Below, piece by piece: positions 24,774 to 31,613 of a stretch of DNA of 64,000 nucleotides. Location: NCBI GenBank assembly GCA_040221175.1, contig JAVJVK010000001.1, positions 1 through 64,000 on the forward strand, read 5' to 3'. A program made the position numbers and the translations under genes. Within the stretch, counting starts at the first letter, position 1. The number at the start of each line of letters is the position of its first letter. The stretch comes from Phycisphaerales bacterium (GTDB lineage: Bacteria > Planctomycetota > Phycisphaerae > Phycisphaerales > UBA1924). The notes under the pieces are model-generated. The model made no database searches, was not told where the DNA came from, and saw only the letters and a program-made list of their open reading frames with translations.

Positions 24774-25166
24774 TCAGGCCGCCGCGGGCTTGAACTCGCC
24801 CGGGTTGCCCGCGCGAGTGTTCTTGATCGCGGTTTCGACCAGCGAGTCAAACAGCTTGGGGTCTTCGATGGCGATCTGGCTGAGCATCTTGCGGTTCAGC
24901 GAGATGCCGGCCATCTTCAGGCCGCTGATGACGACGCTGTACCGCGTGCCGCGCATCTTGCAGGCAGCAGTGATGCGGGTGATCCAGAGCTTGCGCATGT
25001 CGCGCTTGCGCAGGCGGCGGTGGGCGTAGGCAAACGCGCCGCCGCGGATGATCGCGTCCTTGGCCAGGTAGCGGTGGTTCTTGCGGGCGCCGTAGTAGCC
25101 GCGGGCCTGCTTGAGAAGACGCTTGCGGGAACGGTTACGAGCAGAGCCGATGCGAACGCGGGGCAT
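24774..25166 (-). CDS. rplT: 50S ribosomal protein L20
   Basis: A 130-residue L20, an assembly-essential protein that binds 23S rRNA early. The family sequence is clear throughout: RNRSRKRLLKQARGYYGARK, AYAHRRLRKRDMRKLWITRI, and SLNRKMLSQIAIEDPKLFDSLV in part. It is about ten residues longer than usual because of a C-terminal GEFKPAAA tail. It follows rpmI with a 120-bp gap and ends at a clear terminator. In many bacteria L20 represses its own operon; no pseudoknot leader could be assigned by eye. Confidence 0.97.
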   Translation of the reverse strand: MPRVRIGSARNRSRKRLLKQARGYYGARKNHRYLAKDAIIRGGAFAYAHRRLRKRDMRKLWITRITAACKMRGTRYSVVISGLKMAGISLNRKMLSQIAIEDPKLFDSLVETAIKNTRAGNPGEFKPAAA

Positions 25167-25286
25167 GGTCAGAATCTCCTGCCTCGGCGAGGGGCGGCTG
25201 GGTCATCCAGCCGGCTTATGGCCCGGGCCGAGGGCCTACACGGTTGTCAATTCACGGTCGGGCGTCATGCCCGGGAAGAGGCGGAC

Positions 25287-25577
25287 TCAGCTTTCCTTCG
25301 TGGCGGCCTCGCGCTCGGCGCGACGCTGCTCGGGGCTGGGGCTCCGCTTCATGGTGCTCTTGGGCTGGTTGCGGCCGCGCAGGCGGCGGAACAGCAGCTT
25401 CTCCAGACGCTTGGCGTCCGGGTTGGCCATGATCGGGTCCTTGCGCAGGTGGCGCAGGCGCTTGGCCGACTTGTGCGAGCTCAAGTGCTTGTGGTTCGCC
25501 GAGCGGTGGCGGACCTTGCCCGTCTTGGAGATACGGATTCGCTTGAGCGTGCCCTTGTGAGGCTTGGTCTTCGGCAT
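25287..25577 (-). CDS. rpmI: 50S ribosomal protein L35 with C-terminal extension
   Basis: A 96-residue L35. The N-terminal 60 residues follow the family (MPKTKPHKGTLKRIRISKTG; KHLSSHKSAKRLRHLRKD). Typical L35 is about 65 residues; here about 30 extra residues (RGRNQPKSTMKRSPSPEQRR...) extend the C-terminus and are basic and Ser/Pro-rich. The ATG at 25577 is chosen because MPKTK is the conserved start. infC, which usually precedes rpmI-rplT, is not upstream; the preceding gene is an anti-sigma-like protein. The extension may contact rRNA or be unstructured. Confidence 0.95.
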   Translation of the reverse strand: MPKTKPHKGTLKRIRISKTGKVRHRSANHKHLSSHKSAKRLRHLRKDPIMANPDAKRLEKLLFRRLRGRNQPKSTMKRSPSPEQRRAEREAATKES

Positions 25578-25670
25578 GGCAATCAACCCTTTCCAGGCTC
25601 CGGGCCCAGAGGCCATCGGAGCGGGGATGCTAGGCGCTGAGCCTTGGGATGAAAAGCAAGTGGCCCGCCC

Positions 25671-26885
25671 TCACGGCACCAGAAACGCATCCTCGGGCCC
25701 GTCGGCCGTCTCCCGGCCGCGGAGGGTCGCCCGCCCGTCGCGGGCCAGGTCGCGCTCGATCGTGCCGGGCAGCCAGATGTTGTCCCCGTTCTCCAGCACG
25801 GGGCTGGTCAGCCACGCTACCGAGCCGTCGCCGAACAGCACGTGCTGGCCCCGGCCGCCGAAGTTGGTCGAGTTGGCGTCTGCCCGGGCGGCCTCCCCGC
25901 GCTTGCTGGGGGGCACGATGGGCGAGCGGTCGGCCAGCACCGCGCTGCGGGGCGTTAGCAGCGAGGCCCCGCCGTCGCGGCCGCCCCGGCCGAACATGTT
26001 CAGGTAGCTGTACGACACCTCGTCCAGCGAGCCCCAGTCGGTGGCGTCCTCACCCTTCACGCTCGTGGGGGCCTGCGGGTTGGTCGGGCTGGCCAGCTGG
26101 GCGAGTTCCACGAACCGGTCGCGCGCCAGCGTGAACAGGTTGGCCGAGTTCGAGTGGTCTGGGTTTTGGCCCACCTCCCACCAGGGATTGCCCGCCAACG
26201 AGGCCGAAGCCTGCGGCAAGGCGCCGTAGCTGCCGGCATACGCGGCCATGCCGTTGCCCACCGAAGCCATGCGAGCCGAACTGACGGTGCGATAGTGGGC
26301 GTCCCGCATGGAGCTGAGCATTGGCCAGATGACCGACACGCCCACCACCAGTACCGCCGCGATCGACATCAGATCGGCCAGGCGGATCCGGCCGGCGATC
26401 TCGGGCTGAGCTTCGGTTTGACGCGTTGTCGGCGTCTGGGCAACCCGGGTCATCAGGCGATCCACCAGGTCAGGGGACGACTCTGGCACGGGGCCCTGGC
26501 TTACCAGCGTTGCCATTGCGTGGAGCCGATCGGCCCGCTCCCGCAATGCCACCGGCACTCGGTCGACGGCGCCGCCGGCCAGCATCCAGGCGTCCAGCGC
26601 CTCGGCGTCCATGGGCGCCAGTTCGGACTGCGGCTCGGCCTCGCTCGACACGCCCGACCCGCTGGCGCGCAGGACCCGGAGCATTGTCAGATCGGTCAGC
26701 GTCGCATCGGCCGAGATCGCACTCTCGGCGTTGAGCAGGCCCAGCAGCGCCGCAAGTTGATGCTCGCGCGCATCGGCGGGGGGCTCGCCATCCATCCAGC
26801 GATCGAGGGCCCGGGCATCGGCGTCGCCCATTCGAGCCTCGCTGGCTGCCGTGGGATTGACTTGTGCGCCGTCCTCGTGCGTCAT
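25671..26885 (-). CDS. Anti-sigma-like membrane protein fused to a pseudopilin-like periplasmic domain
   Basis: A 404-residue protein coupled to the ECF sigma gene by ATGA. The N-terminal 165 residues are acidic and helical and contain two related modules (ALDRWMDGEPPADAREHQL at about 26-44; ALDAWMLAGGAVDRVP at 97-111) plus SSPDLVDRLMTRVAQ, as in planctomycete anti-sigma proteins. One transmembrane helix at about 168-190 (RLADLMSIAAVLVVGVSVIW) continues into SARMASVGNGMAAYAGSYGALP, and the domain ends with GRGQHVLFGDGSVAWL. The helix, the asking N-G-M-A-A-Y pattern and HVLFGDGSV closely follow planctomycete type II secretion pseudopilins. No zinc-binding HxxxCxxC was seen. It may hold the sigma factor at the membrane and sense an envelope signal. 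Confidence 0.8.
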   Translation of the reverse strand: MTHEDGAQVNPTAASEARMGDADARALDRWMDGEPPADAREHQLAALLGLLNAESAISADATLTDLTMLRVLRASGSGVSSEAEPQSELAPMDAEALDAWMLAGGAVDRVPVALRERADRLHAMATLVSQGPVPESSPDLVDRLMTRVAQTPTTRQTEAQPEIAGRIRLADLMSIAAVLVVGVSVIWPMLSSMRDAHYRTVSSARMASVGNGMAAYAGSYGALPQASASLAGNPWWEVGQNPDHSNSANLFTLARDRFVELAQLASPTNPQAPTSVKGEDATDWGSLDEVSYSYLNMFGRGGRDGGASLLTPRSAVLADRSPIVPPSKRGEAARADANSTNFGGRGQHVLFGDGSVAWLTSPVLENGDNIWLPGTIERDLARDGRATLRGRETADGPEDAFLVP

Positions 26886-27529
26886 TGTCCCGCTCCCCCC
26901 GTCTGGCCGCCCGTCCGCTTGAGGTCATGGCCCTTCTCGGTCAGGCTGTTCTCGTGCATCACGGCCTTCCAGTGCTTGGCGAACGACGCCACGGCCGCGT
27001 GCAGCCGGCTCTTGACCGTCCCCAGGGGGATCTCCAAGTCGTCGGCGATCTGGGCGTAGCTGAGCCGCTGGAAGTAAGCCAAGAGCAGAATCTCCCTGAG
27101 CGTTGGCGAGAGCCGCTGCACCGCGTCCTGCACGAGGCGCTCCAGTTCCGCCCGCTCCAGTCCCGCGTCGGGAGGGGGAATCTCGACCTCGAGCAGGTCG
27201 ATGAAGGTGGCCCCTTCGCCGTCGCTGGCGATCGGCGCGTTCAGTTCGCTTGCCGGCCGCCTGCCCTTCTTACGCAGGTAGTCACGCCCCTTGTTCGCCG
27301 CGATCGTGAATAACCACGGTTTGAACCTCCGAGAAGTGTCGAAACTGGCCGCCGACGTGTGCACCTGGAGGAAGGTGTCCTGGAACACGTCCTCGGCGGC
27401 GTGGGCCGAGCCGGTCAGGCGGTAGAGGAACCGGACCAGGTCGTTCCGATAACGATCGACCAACTCCCGGAACGCCTCCAGATCACCCGCTCGATACTGC
27501 TCGAATAGCCGCTCGTCGGGTTCTGGCAC
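26882..27529 (-). CDS. ECF sigma factor
   Basis: A 215-residue sigma-70 family ECF factor. The start is the GTG at 27529 (VPEPDERLFEQYRAG) with cggag six bases upstream; the frame continues upstream but reads as Arg/Pro-rich filler. Region 2 spans RAGDLEAFRELVDRYRNDL to EDVFQDTFLQVHTSAASFD with the RRFKPWLFTIAANKGRDYLR core-binding and -10 recognition helix (in part WLFTIAANKGRDYLR). Region 4 is LSPTLREILLLAYFQRLSYAQIADDLEIPLGTVKSRLHAA (in part LSYAQIADDLEIPLGTVKSR). It is coupled to the anti-sigma-like gene downstream, which supports control by sequestration. Confidence 0.92.
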   Translation of the reverse strand: MPEPDERLFEQYRAGDLEAFRELVDRYRNDLVRFLYRLTGSAHAAEDVFQDTFLQVHTSAASFDTSRRFKPWLFTIAANKGRDYLRKKGRRPASELNAPIASDGEGATFIDLLEVEIPPPDAGLERAELERLVQDAVQRLSPTLREILLLAYFQRLSYAQIADDLEIPLGTVKSRLHAAVASFAKHWKAVMHENSLTEKGHDLKRTGGQTGGAGQ

Positions 27530-27644
27530 GTGTGGCTCCGGCGATAGACAGGGCTGCCCGGCGGCGCGCGGGCATTGGCGGGTGTCTACGGACTTCGGCC
27601 ACCCGGCGTTCGCGATTCGATCAGCCCGGGACGCCCCGGAGAGG

Positions 27645-27995
27645 CTATCGGGCCTCGCCGGCCTCCACCACCACCTCGCCAACGGTGCGGACGAGCTTCA
27701 AAGGCCCGTCGGGCGGGAACAGCTCCCGCCCCTCGGCACGCAGAGGCACGGCTGGGCCGTTCTCGTAGGCGGCGAATGCTTCGGCCGACTCGAACAGATA
27801 GCGGCAGTCGACCACGATGGGCTCGCCGGGCGTCTTGGGGTCGATCCGTACGATCTGGGCGCTGTGGCCGCCCGAACTGACGACATCGGCAGCGTGGCCT
27901 GCGGTGCCCTTGGCCGGGTCTGGTGAGAGCCAGTCGATGAATCGCTGGGCCTCGGCCGGGTCGGTGGTGGTGGCGGTGACGGTGAAGGCGAGCAT
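27645..27995 (-). CDS. DUF4286-like small protein
   Basis: A 116-residue protein starting at the ATG at 27995 (MLAFTVTATT); an in-frame ATG at 28013 is equally possible because neither has a clear Shine-Dalgarno. It looks like a ferredoxin-like alpha/beta-barrel dimer fold: AFTVTATTTDPAEAQRFIDWL, SAQIVRIDPKTPGEP, IVVDCRYLFESAEAFAAYEN. The pattern resembles DUF4286 or stress-responsive barrel proteins. Function unknown. It lies between two divergent ECF sigma loci, 115 bp upstream of the leftward sigma gene and on its strand. Confidence 0.65.
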   Translation of the reverse strand: MLAFTVTATTTDPAEAQRFIDWLSPDPAKGTAGHAADVVSSGGHSAQIVRIDPKTPGEPIVVDCRYLFESAEAFAAYENGPAVPLRAEGRELFPPDGPLKLVRTVGEVVVEAGEAR

Positions 27996-28084
27996 GGTGC
28001 TGAGGCTAGCCATCGGCCGATGCAGTCGGAATTGCAATGGGAAGCGCGCCTTGGGCGTTCACTCCGGGCGGGGACCAAGCCGGC

Positions 28085-28678
28085 ATGCCCAGCCACGACC
28101 GAGAACCTCTCGATGCATCTGCCGACAGCGAGGCCCAGACTCGTGCGCTCGTGCTGCGCGCTGCGGTGGGCGACGAGGATGCCTGGCGCGAGTTGGTCAA
28201 CGCCTACGCCCGCCGGGTCTACGGCTTGCTCCGCAGCAGGGGCTGCGACCAGGCGCGGGCTGAGGAGATCACCCAGAGCGTGTTCGTGACGGTGGCACGG
28301 GTGCTCGGGCAAGGTGGGTATCAGGAGCAGGGCCGATTCGACGCGTGGCTGTTCCGCATCGCCATGAACCGCCTGCGCGACGACGCCCGGGCCCGCAAAC
28401 GCCGGGCGACGCACGAGTTGGGCGATGCGGCCGCGGGCCTGGAGGCTCACCAGCCGGCCGAACATGACGACACCGATGGACTGCATGCCGCCCTGGCCGG
28501 GCTGCCCGAGGCCGACCGGCAGGTCATCGAGCTGCGCCACCGTGCCGACATGAGCTTCAAGCAGATCGCCGAGATGCTCGGTCAGCCCCTTGGCACGGTG
28601 CTGGCGCGGCACCATCGGGCCCTGCGGAAGCTCCGGGCCGTGCTGGAAGCGACCAAGACCACGGAATCGACGGCGTAG
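28085..28678 (+). CDS. ECF sigma factor
   Basis: A 197-residue ECF sigma factor. Region 2 includes AVGDEDAWRELVNAYARRVYGLL (in part DEDAWRELVNAYARRVYG), EEITQSVFVTVARVLG and FDAWLFRIAMNRLRDDARARKR; region 4 is LPEADRQVIELRHRADMSFKQIAEMLGQPLGTVLARHHRA (in part MSFKQIAEMLGQPLGTVLAR). The ATG at 28085 is chosen because homology begins soon after; an in-frame ATG at 28037 is also possible. It is followed 73 bp later by a membrane regulator and then a periplasmic coiled-coil protein, forming a likely signalling unit. Confidence 0.9.
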   Translation: MPSHDREPLDASADSEAQTRALVLRAAVGDEDAWRELVNAYARRVYGLLRSRGCDQARAEEITQSVFVTVARVLGQGGYQEQGRFDAWLFRIAMNRLRDDARARKRRATHELGDAAAGLEAHQPAEHDDTDGLHAALAGLPEADRQVIELRHRADMSFKQIAEMLGQPLGTVLARHHRALRKLRAVLEATKTTESTA

Positions 28679-28751
28679 GGTGTTTTCGGACGCCCGCAAG
28701 TGCATTAAACGACGGACAGGTGCGTTAGACAGGTGGATCGGAGGGGCTTTC

Positions 28752-29216
28752 ATGGCAACGACACGCACGCACGAATCCGAGCACATTCCAGAGGACGTCC
28801 GCGACGTGGCCGAGCGTTTGCGCTCGCTGCCGACGGATGTACCCGAGGGACTCGAAGCACGCACGTTCGAGGCATCGGTCGTGGCGCTGCGCGAAGGACG
28901 CGCGCGGCGATCGGGCGTGCTGGCCCGGATCGGACCGGTGCGATGGATGGCGCCGGTCGCGGCCGCGGCGGCCGTGGGCTTGCTGGCCTGGGCCGGCGCA
29001 ACGCTCATGGCGCCCGCCACCACGCCCAGCGAGCAGCCGAGCGTGGTGACAACGGTGGCCCTGGACGAGCAAGTGTCCGCCGCGCTCGAGTACGCCGACC
29101 TGTTCGCCGATGCATCGTGGAGCGAAACGCTGGCCGAAGACGTCGAGTCGCTGGACGAATCGTGGGAACCCACGGTGGAGTCCTGGTCATTCGAGAGCGA
29201 GTTGGGGGCCGGTTGA
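28752..29216 (+). CDS. Putative anti-sigma or membrane regulator
   Basis: A 154-residue single-pass protein. A strong ggagggg site precedes the ATG at 28752. The cytoplasmic N-terminus (residues 1-62) is helical (EDVRDVAERLRSLPTDVPEGLEART, in part VPEGLEARTFEAS), a common anti-sigma layout. The transmembrane helix is at about 66-86 (MAPVAAAAAVGLLAWAGATL). The periplasmic tail of 65 residues is very acidic and Trp-containing (ADASWSETLAEDVESLDESW). It has no zinc finger. It overlaps the next gene by TGATG, so the pair is coupled. It probably restrains the sigma factor encoded just upstream. Confidence 0.75.
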   Translation: MATTRTHESEHIPEDVRDVAERLRSLPTDVPEGLEARTFEASVVALREGRARRSGVLARIGPVRWMAPVAAAAAVGLLAWAGATLMAPATTPSEQPSVVTTVALDEQVSAALEYADLFADASWSETLAEDVESLDESWEPTVESWSFESELGAG

Positions 29217-30118
29217 TGGCACGTCTGCATCGAACATCCATGGGAGTCAGCGCCGCGCTGCTGGCGTCGCTCGTGCTCGTACCGCTTGCGTTTGGGCAGG
29301 ACGATCCTCCCGAAGCGCCGCCCGCCGATCGCGGCCAGTCCGACCCGGGCCGATTGAGTGCCCTGGTGGAGCGACGGCTCGATCAGGCCGAGCGACAACA
29401 GGAACGCCTGCGCGAGATCAAGCGTCGGCTGGATGCGGGCGAATCGCCCGCCGCCATTCTCGCGGAGCTGCGCGAGCGTGGAGAACTCGGCGTGCTCGGC
29501 GAGTGGGGACGGGGCTCCGACCGCGACGGGCCGCGCAGGTTCCGAGATGGCGAGGAATCACGCGACCCGCAGGATCTTCCGCCGGAGGCCTATGAACTCT
29601 GGCGTACCCGGATCCTGGACTTCTTTGATCGCCACGCGCCCGAGATGGCCGAGCGTCTCCGGGCCGAAGGCGAGAACGAGGAAAGCCGCCGAGCGGTGCT
29701 CCGCTTGCGTCGCGAGGTCGAGAGGCTGATCGAGTTGCGTGAGCAGGGCTCCGACGAGTTCGAGCCCGCGCTGGCTCGGCTGCGCAACGGCATCCGAATC
29801 GCCGATCTTCTGGGCGAGGTACGAGCCGAAGCGCAGGCCGGCACGCTCTCGCCCGAGAAGCTGCGCACGATGCGGCGCGACTTGACCGAACTGGTGGTCA
29901 CCCAATTCGACGCGCAGCTGACCGCCCGGGCAAAGTGGCTCGATCGGATGGGCGACCGGCTGCGCGGCGCACGAGAGAAGCTCGAACGCGAGCGGGCCGA
30001 GCGTTCGCAGCGTATCGAGGCCGAGGTGCAGGCCATGCTGGATCGTGCCATGAAGCCCGGCGAAGATCGGCGCGATGGTGGCCCCCGTCCGGGCGGCCCG
30101 CGGAACGGTCCGCGCTAG
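29216..30118 (+). CDS. Secreted charged coiled-coil protein
   Basis: A 300-residue exported protein. Signal peptide is ASLVLVPLAFGQ after MARLHRTSMGVSAALL. The mature part is almost entirely Arg/Glu-rich helix (ERRLDQAERQQERLREIKRR; RLRREVERLIELREQGSDEF; REKLERERAERSQRIEAEVQ) and ends in a Gly/Pro/Arg-rich tail (GGPRPGGPRNGPR). It looks like an elongated periplasmic coiled coil. Context with an ECF sigma and a membrane regulator suggests a periplasmic sensor or effector, loosely analogous to helical CpxP/ZraP-type partners, though no sequence motif of those was seen. Confidence 0.75.
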   Translation: MARLHRTSMGVSAALLASLVLVPLAFGQDDPPEAPPADRGQSDPGRLSALVERRLDQAERQQERLREIKRRLDAGESPAAILAELRERGELGVLGEWGRGSDRDGPRRFRDGEESRDPQDLPPEAYELWRTRILDFFDRHAPEMAERLRAEGENEESRRAVLRLRREVERLIELREQGSDEFEPALARLRNGIRIADLLGEVRAEAQAGTLSPEKLRTMRRDLTELVVTQFDAQLTARAKWLDRMGDRLRGAREKLERERAERSQRIEAEVQAMLDRAMKPGEDRRDGGPRPGGPRNGPR

Positions 30119-30124
30119 TGGCGG

Positions 30125-30526
30125 TCAACTGACGATCGAACCGGGCGGCAGGTCGGCCATCGGGCTCAGGAGCACGACCGTGCGCTCTTCCTGGCCCTTG
30201 GCCGCGTCGCTGCCTGCCAGCAGCATACCGCGGCTTTCCTCGCCGCGCAGCTGCCGAGGCGCGAGGTTCGCCACGATCACGATGCTGCGACCAACCAACT
30301 CCTCGGGCGTGTAGTGGCCCTTGATGCCCGCACAGATCTGGCGGTGCGTGCCGCTGCCGTCGTCCAAGGTGAGCTTCAGCAGCCGGTCGGCCTTGGGGTG
30401 ATCGACCGCCTCAAGCACCTTGGCCACGCGAAGGTCGACGCGGGCGAAGTCCTCGAACACGATCTCGGGCTTGAAGGGCGACTCGCTCTGGGCGGGTGCA
30501 TCGGCGGGCGGGGCTTGTTCGGACAT
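30125..30526 (-). CDS. Free-standing tRNA-binding (EMAP/OB-fold) domain, MetG C-terminal type
   Basis: A 133-residue OB-fold protein: IVFEDFARVDLRVAKVLEAVDHPKADRLLKLTLD (in part DLRVAKVLEAVDHPKADRLL), RQICAGIKGHYTPEELVG, VIVANLAPRQLRGEESRGM. It matches the C-terminal tRNA-binding domain of methionyl-tRNA synthetase and the related CsaA/Arc1p family. In some bacteria this domain is encoded apart from MetG and acts in trans to improve tRNA binding. It has an extra acidic N-terminal tail (about 20 residues). It lies 28 bp after the last envelope-operon gene on the same strand but is functionally unrelated. Confidence 0.88.
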   Translation of the reverse strand: MSEQAPPADAPAQSESPFKPEIVFEDFARVDLRVAKVLEAVDHPKADRLLKLTLDDGSGTHRQICAGIKGHYTPEELVGRSIVIVANLAPRQLRGEESRGMLLAGSDAAKGQEERTVVLLSPMADLPPGSIVS

Positions 30527-30554
30527 GCTGCGGCTCCTTGGTGAAGAAGCCAGT

Positions 30555-31613
30555 CTACGGGCCCGAAGGCGGCTCTTCCGAGATTTGCCCGGGCTCGGCC
30601 GGCTCTACGGGCTGGTCGGGCGCCGCCGGTGGCTCGACCCATCGACCATCGCGCCACAGCGTGTGTTCAACCAGGATTCCGTACCGCGCCGCCAGTAGTT
30701 CGGGCACGCGGTCGGGGTCGGGGTCCAGCAGGGGCGCGCCGCCGTCGGCTGCGATCTGGGCGCCCCAGCTCTGGTGGATGCCTCGCAGCAGCCGGCTCTC
30801 GAATCGGAGATGATTGAGAAACTCCTGCTCGCTCATCGGCGGGCCCGGATTGCCGCGGCAGGTTGGGCAGATCAGCGTCTGGACGCCGTCCTCGCCGCGC
30901 CTGGTGATCACCCTTGAACCGCCGCACTCCAGGTCGGGCCAGTCTCGCAGCGCCCGCTCGAAACGGCTGAGTCCGCTCAGCCCGCCGCTGCCGCCGAGAA
31001 GCCGACCATACCGCTCGAAGACTTCGCGGACCGCTTCATCCTCGTACAGCCTTGCGGCGCGTCTTCCTTCGCCCGCTCGGGCCAGGCCCAGCGCATTGGC
31101 CGCGGCAAGGGCGACCTCAGGCGCCACGGTCAGCGTGGTGACGCCTGCGCCCGCTCCGCGAGTTGCGCGAGGGTCCACCAAGCCAGCCACGGCATAGAGC
31201 CAGGCCGAACCCTCGTCCGATGCTTCCAGCGATGCCAGGCCCAGGCAGGCGCCGGCCATGACCTCAGGACGGGCGCGCGTGCGTCGCTCCAGGTCGTAGG
31301 CGACGGCAAACAGGTGGCGCGCCAGGTCGCGGTCTTCGGGCGATCCGGTCTCGCTGGAGACCTCTTCGGCCAGTTCGAGGTACGCCATGGCATCGCTGGC
31401 GTCGAGGGCGGTGAGTCGCTCTTCGAGCCGAGGAACGCGTTGCATGGCCGTGCGCAGGGGTTTGCGCTCGGGCTCCGACTCGGCCGGTGTTTCGGGCTGG
31501 GGTTCAGCCTGGGGCTGGGTCTCGGGCTCGGTGGGCTCCACCGGGGGCGCGAACTGGGCGCGTGCGACAGCGGCACACACCAGGGGCAGCATGATGGTCA
31601 CCAGCTTGCTCAT
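30555..31613 (-). CDS. Periplasmic protein of the VWA-ExbBD operon
   Basis: A 352-residue exported protein. A short signal (MSKLVTIMLPLVCAAVARA) precedes a Pro/Glu-rich linker (PVEPTEPETQPQAEPQPE), then helical repeats at about 55-220 with Ala/Glu patterns (AYLELAEEVSSETGSPEDRD; GACLGLASLEASDEGSAWLY) that resemble TPR or Sel1-type arrays. A pair of cysteines in LICPTCRGNPG and another Cys in LECGGSR may bind metal or form disulphides. The C-terminus is Pro/Glu-rich. The ATG at 31613 overlaps the upstream gene stop as ATGA. It is the last gene of the envelope operon. Function unknown. Confidence 0.75.
   Translation of the reverse strand: MSKLVTIMLPLVCAAVARAQFAPPVEPTEPETQPQAEPQPETPAESEPERKPLRTAMQRVPRLEERLTALDASDAMAYLELAEEVSSETGSPEDRDLARHLFAVAYDLERRTRARPEVMAGACLGLASLEASDEGSAWLYAVAGLVDPRATRGAGAGVTTLTVAPEVALAAANALGLARAGEGRRAARLYEDEAVREVFERYGRLLGGSGGLSGLSRFERALRDWPDLECGGSRVITRRGEDGVQTLICPTCRGNPGPPMSEQEFLNHLRFESRLLRGIHQSWGAQIAADGGAPLLDPDPDRVPELLAARYGILVEHTLWRDGRWVEPPAAPDQPVEPAEPGQISEEPPSGP

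Noticed and set aside
27530-27682. N-terminal extension of the leftward ECF sigma factor
   Set aside because: The extension reads as Arg/Pro/Trp filler, and the GTG at 27529 has a suitable ribosome binding site just before conserved sequence.
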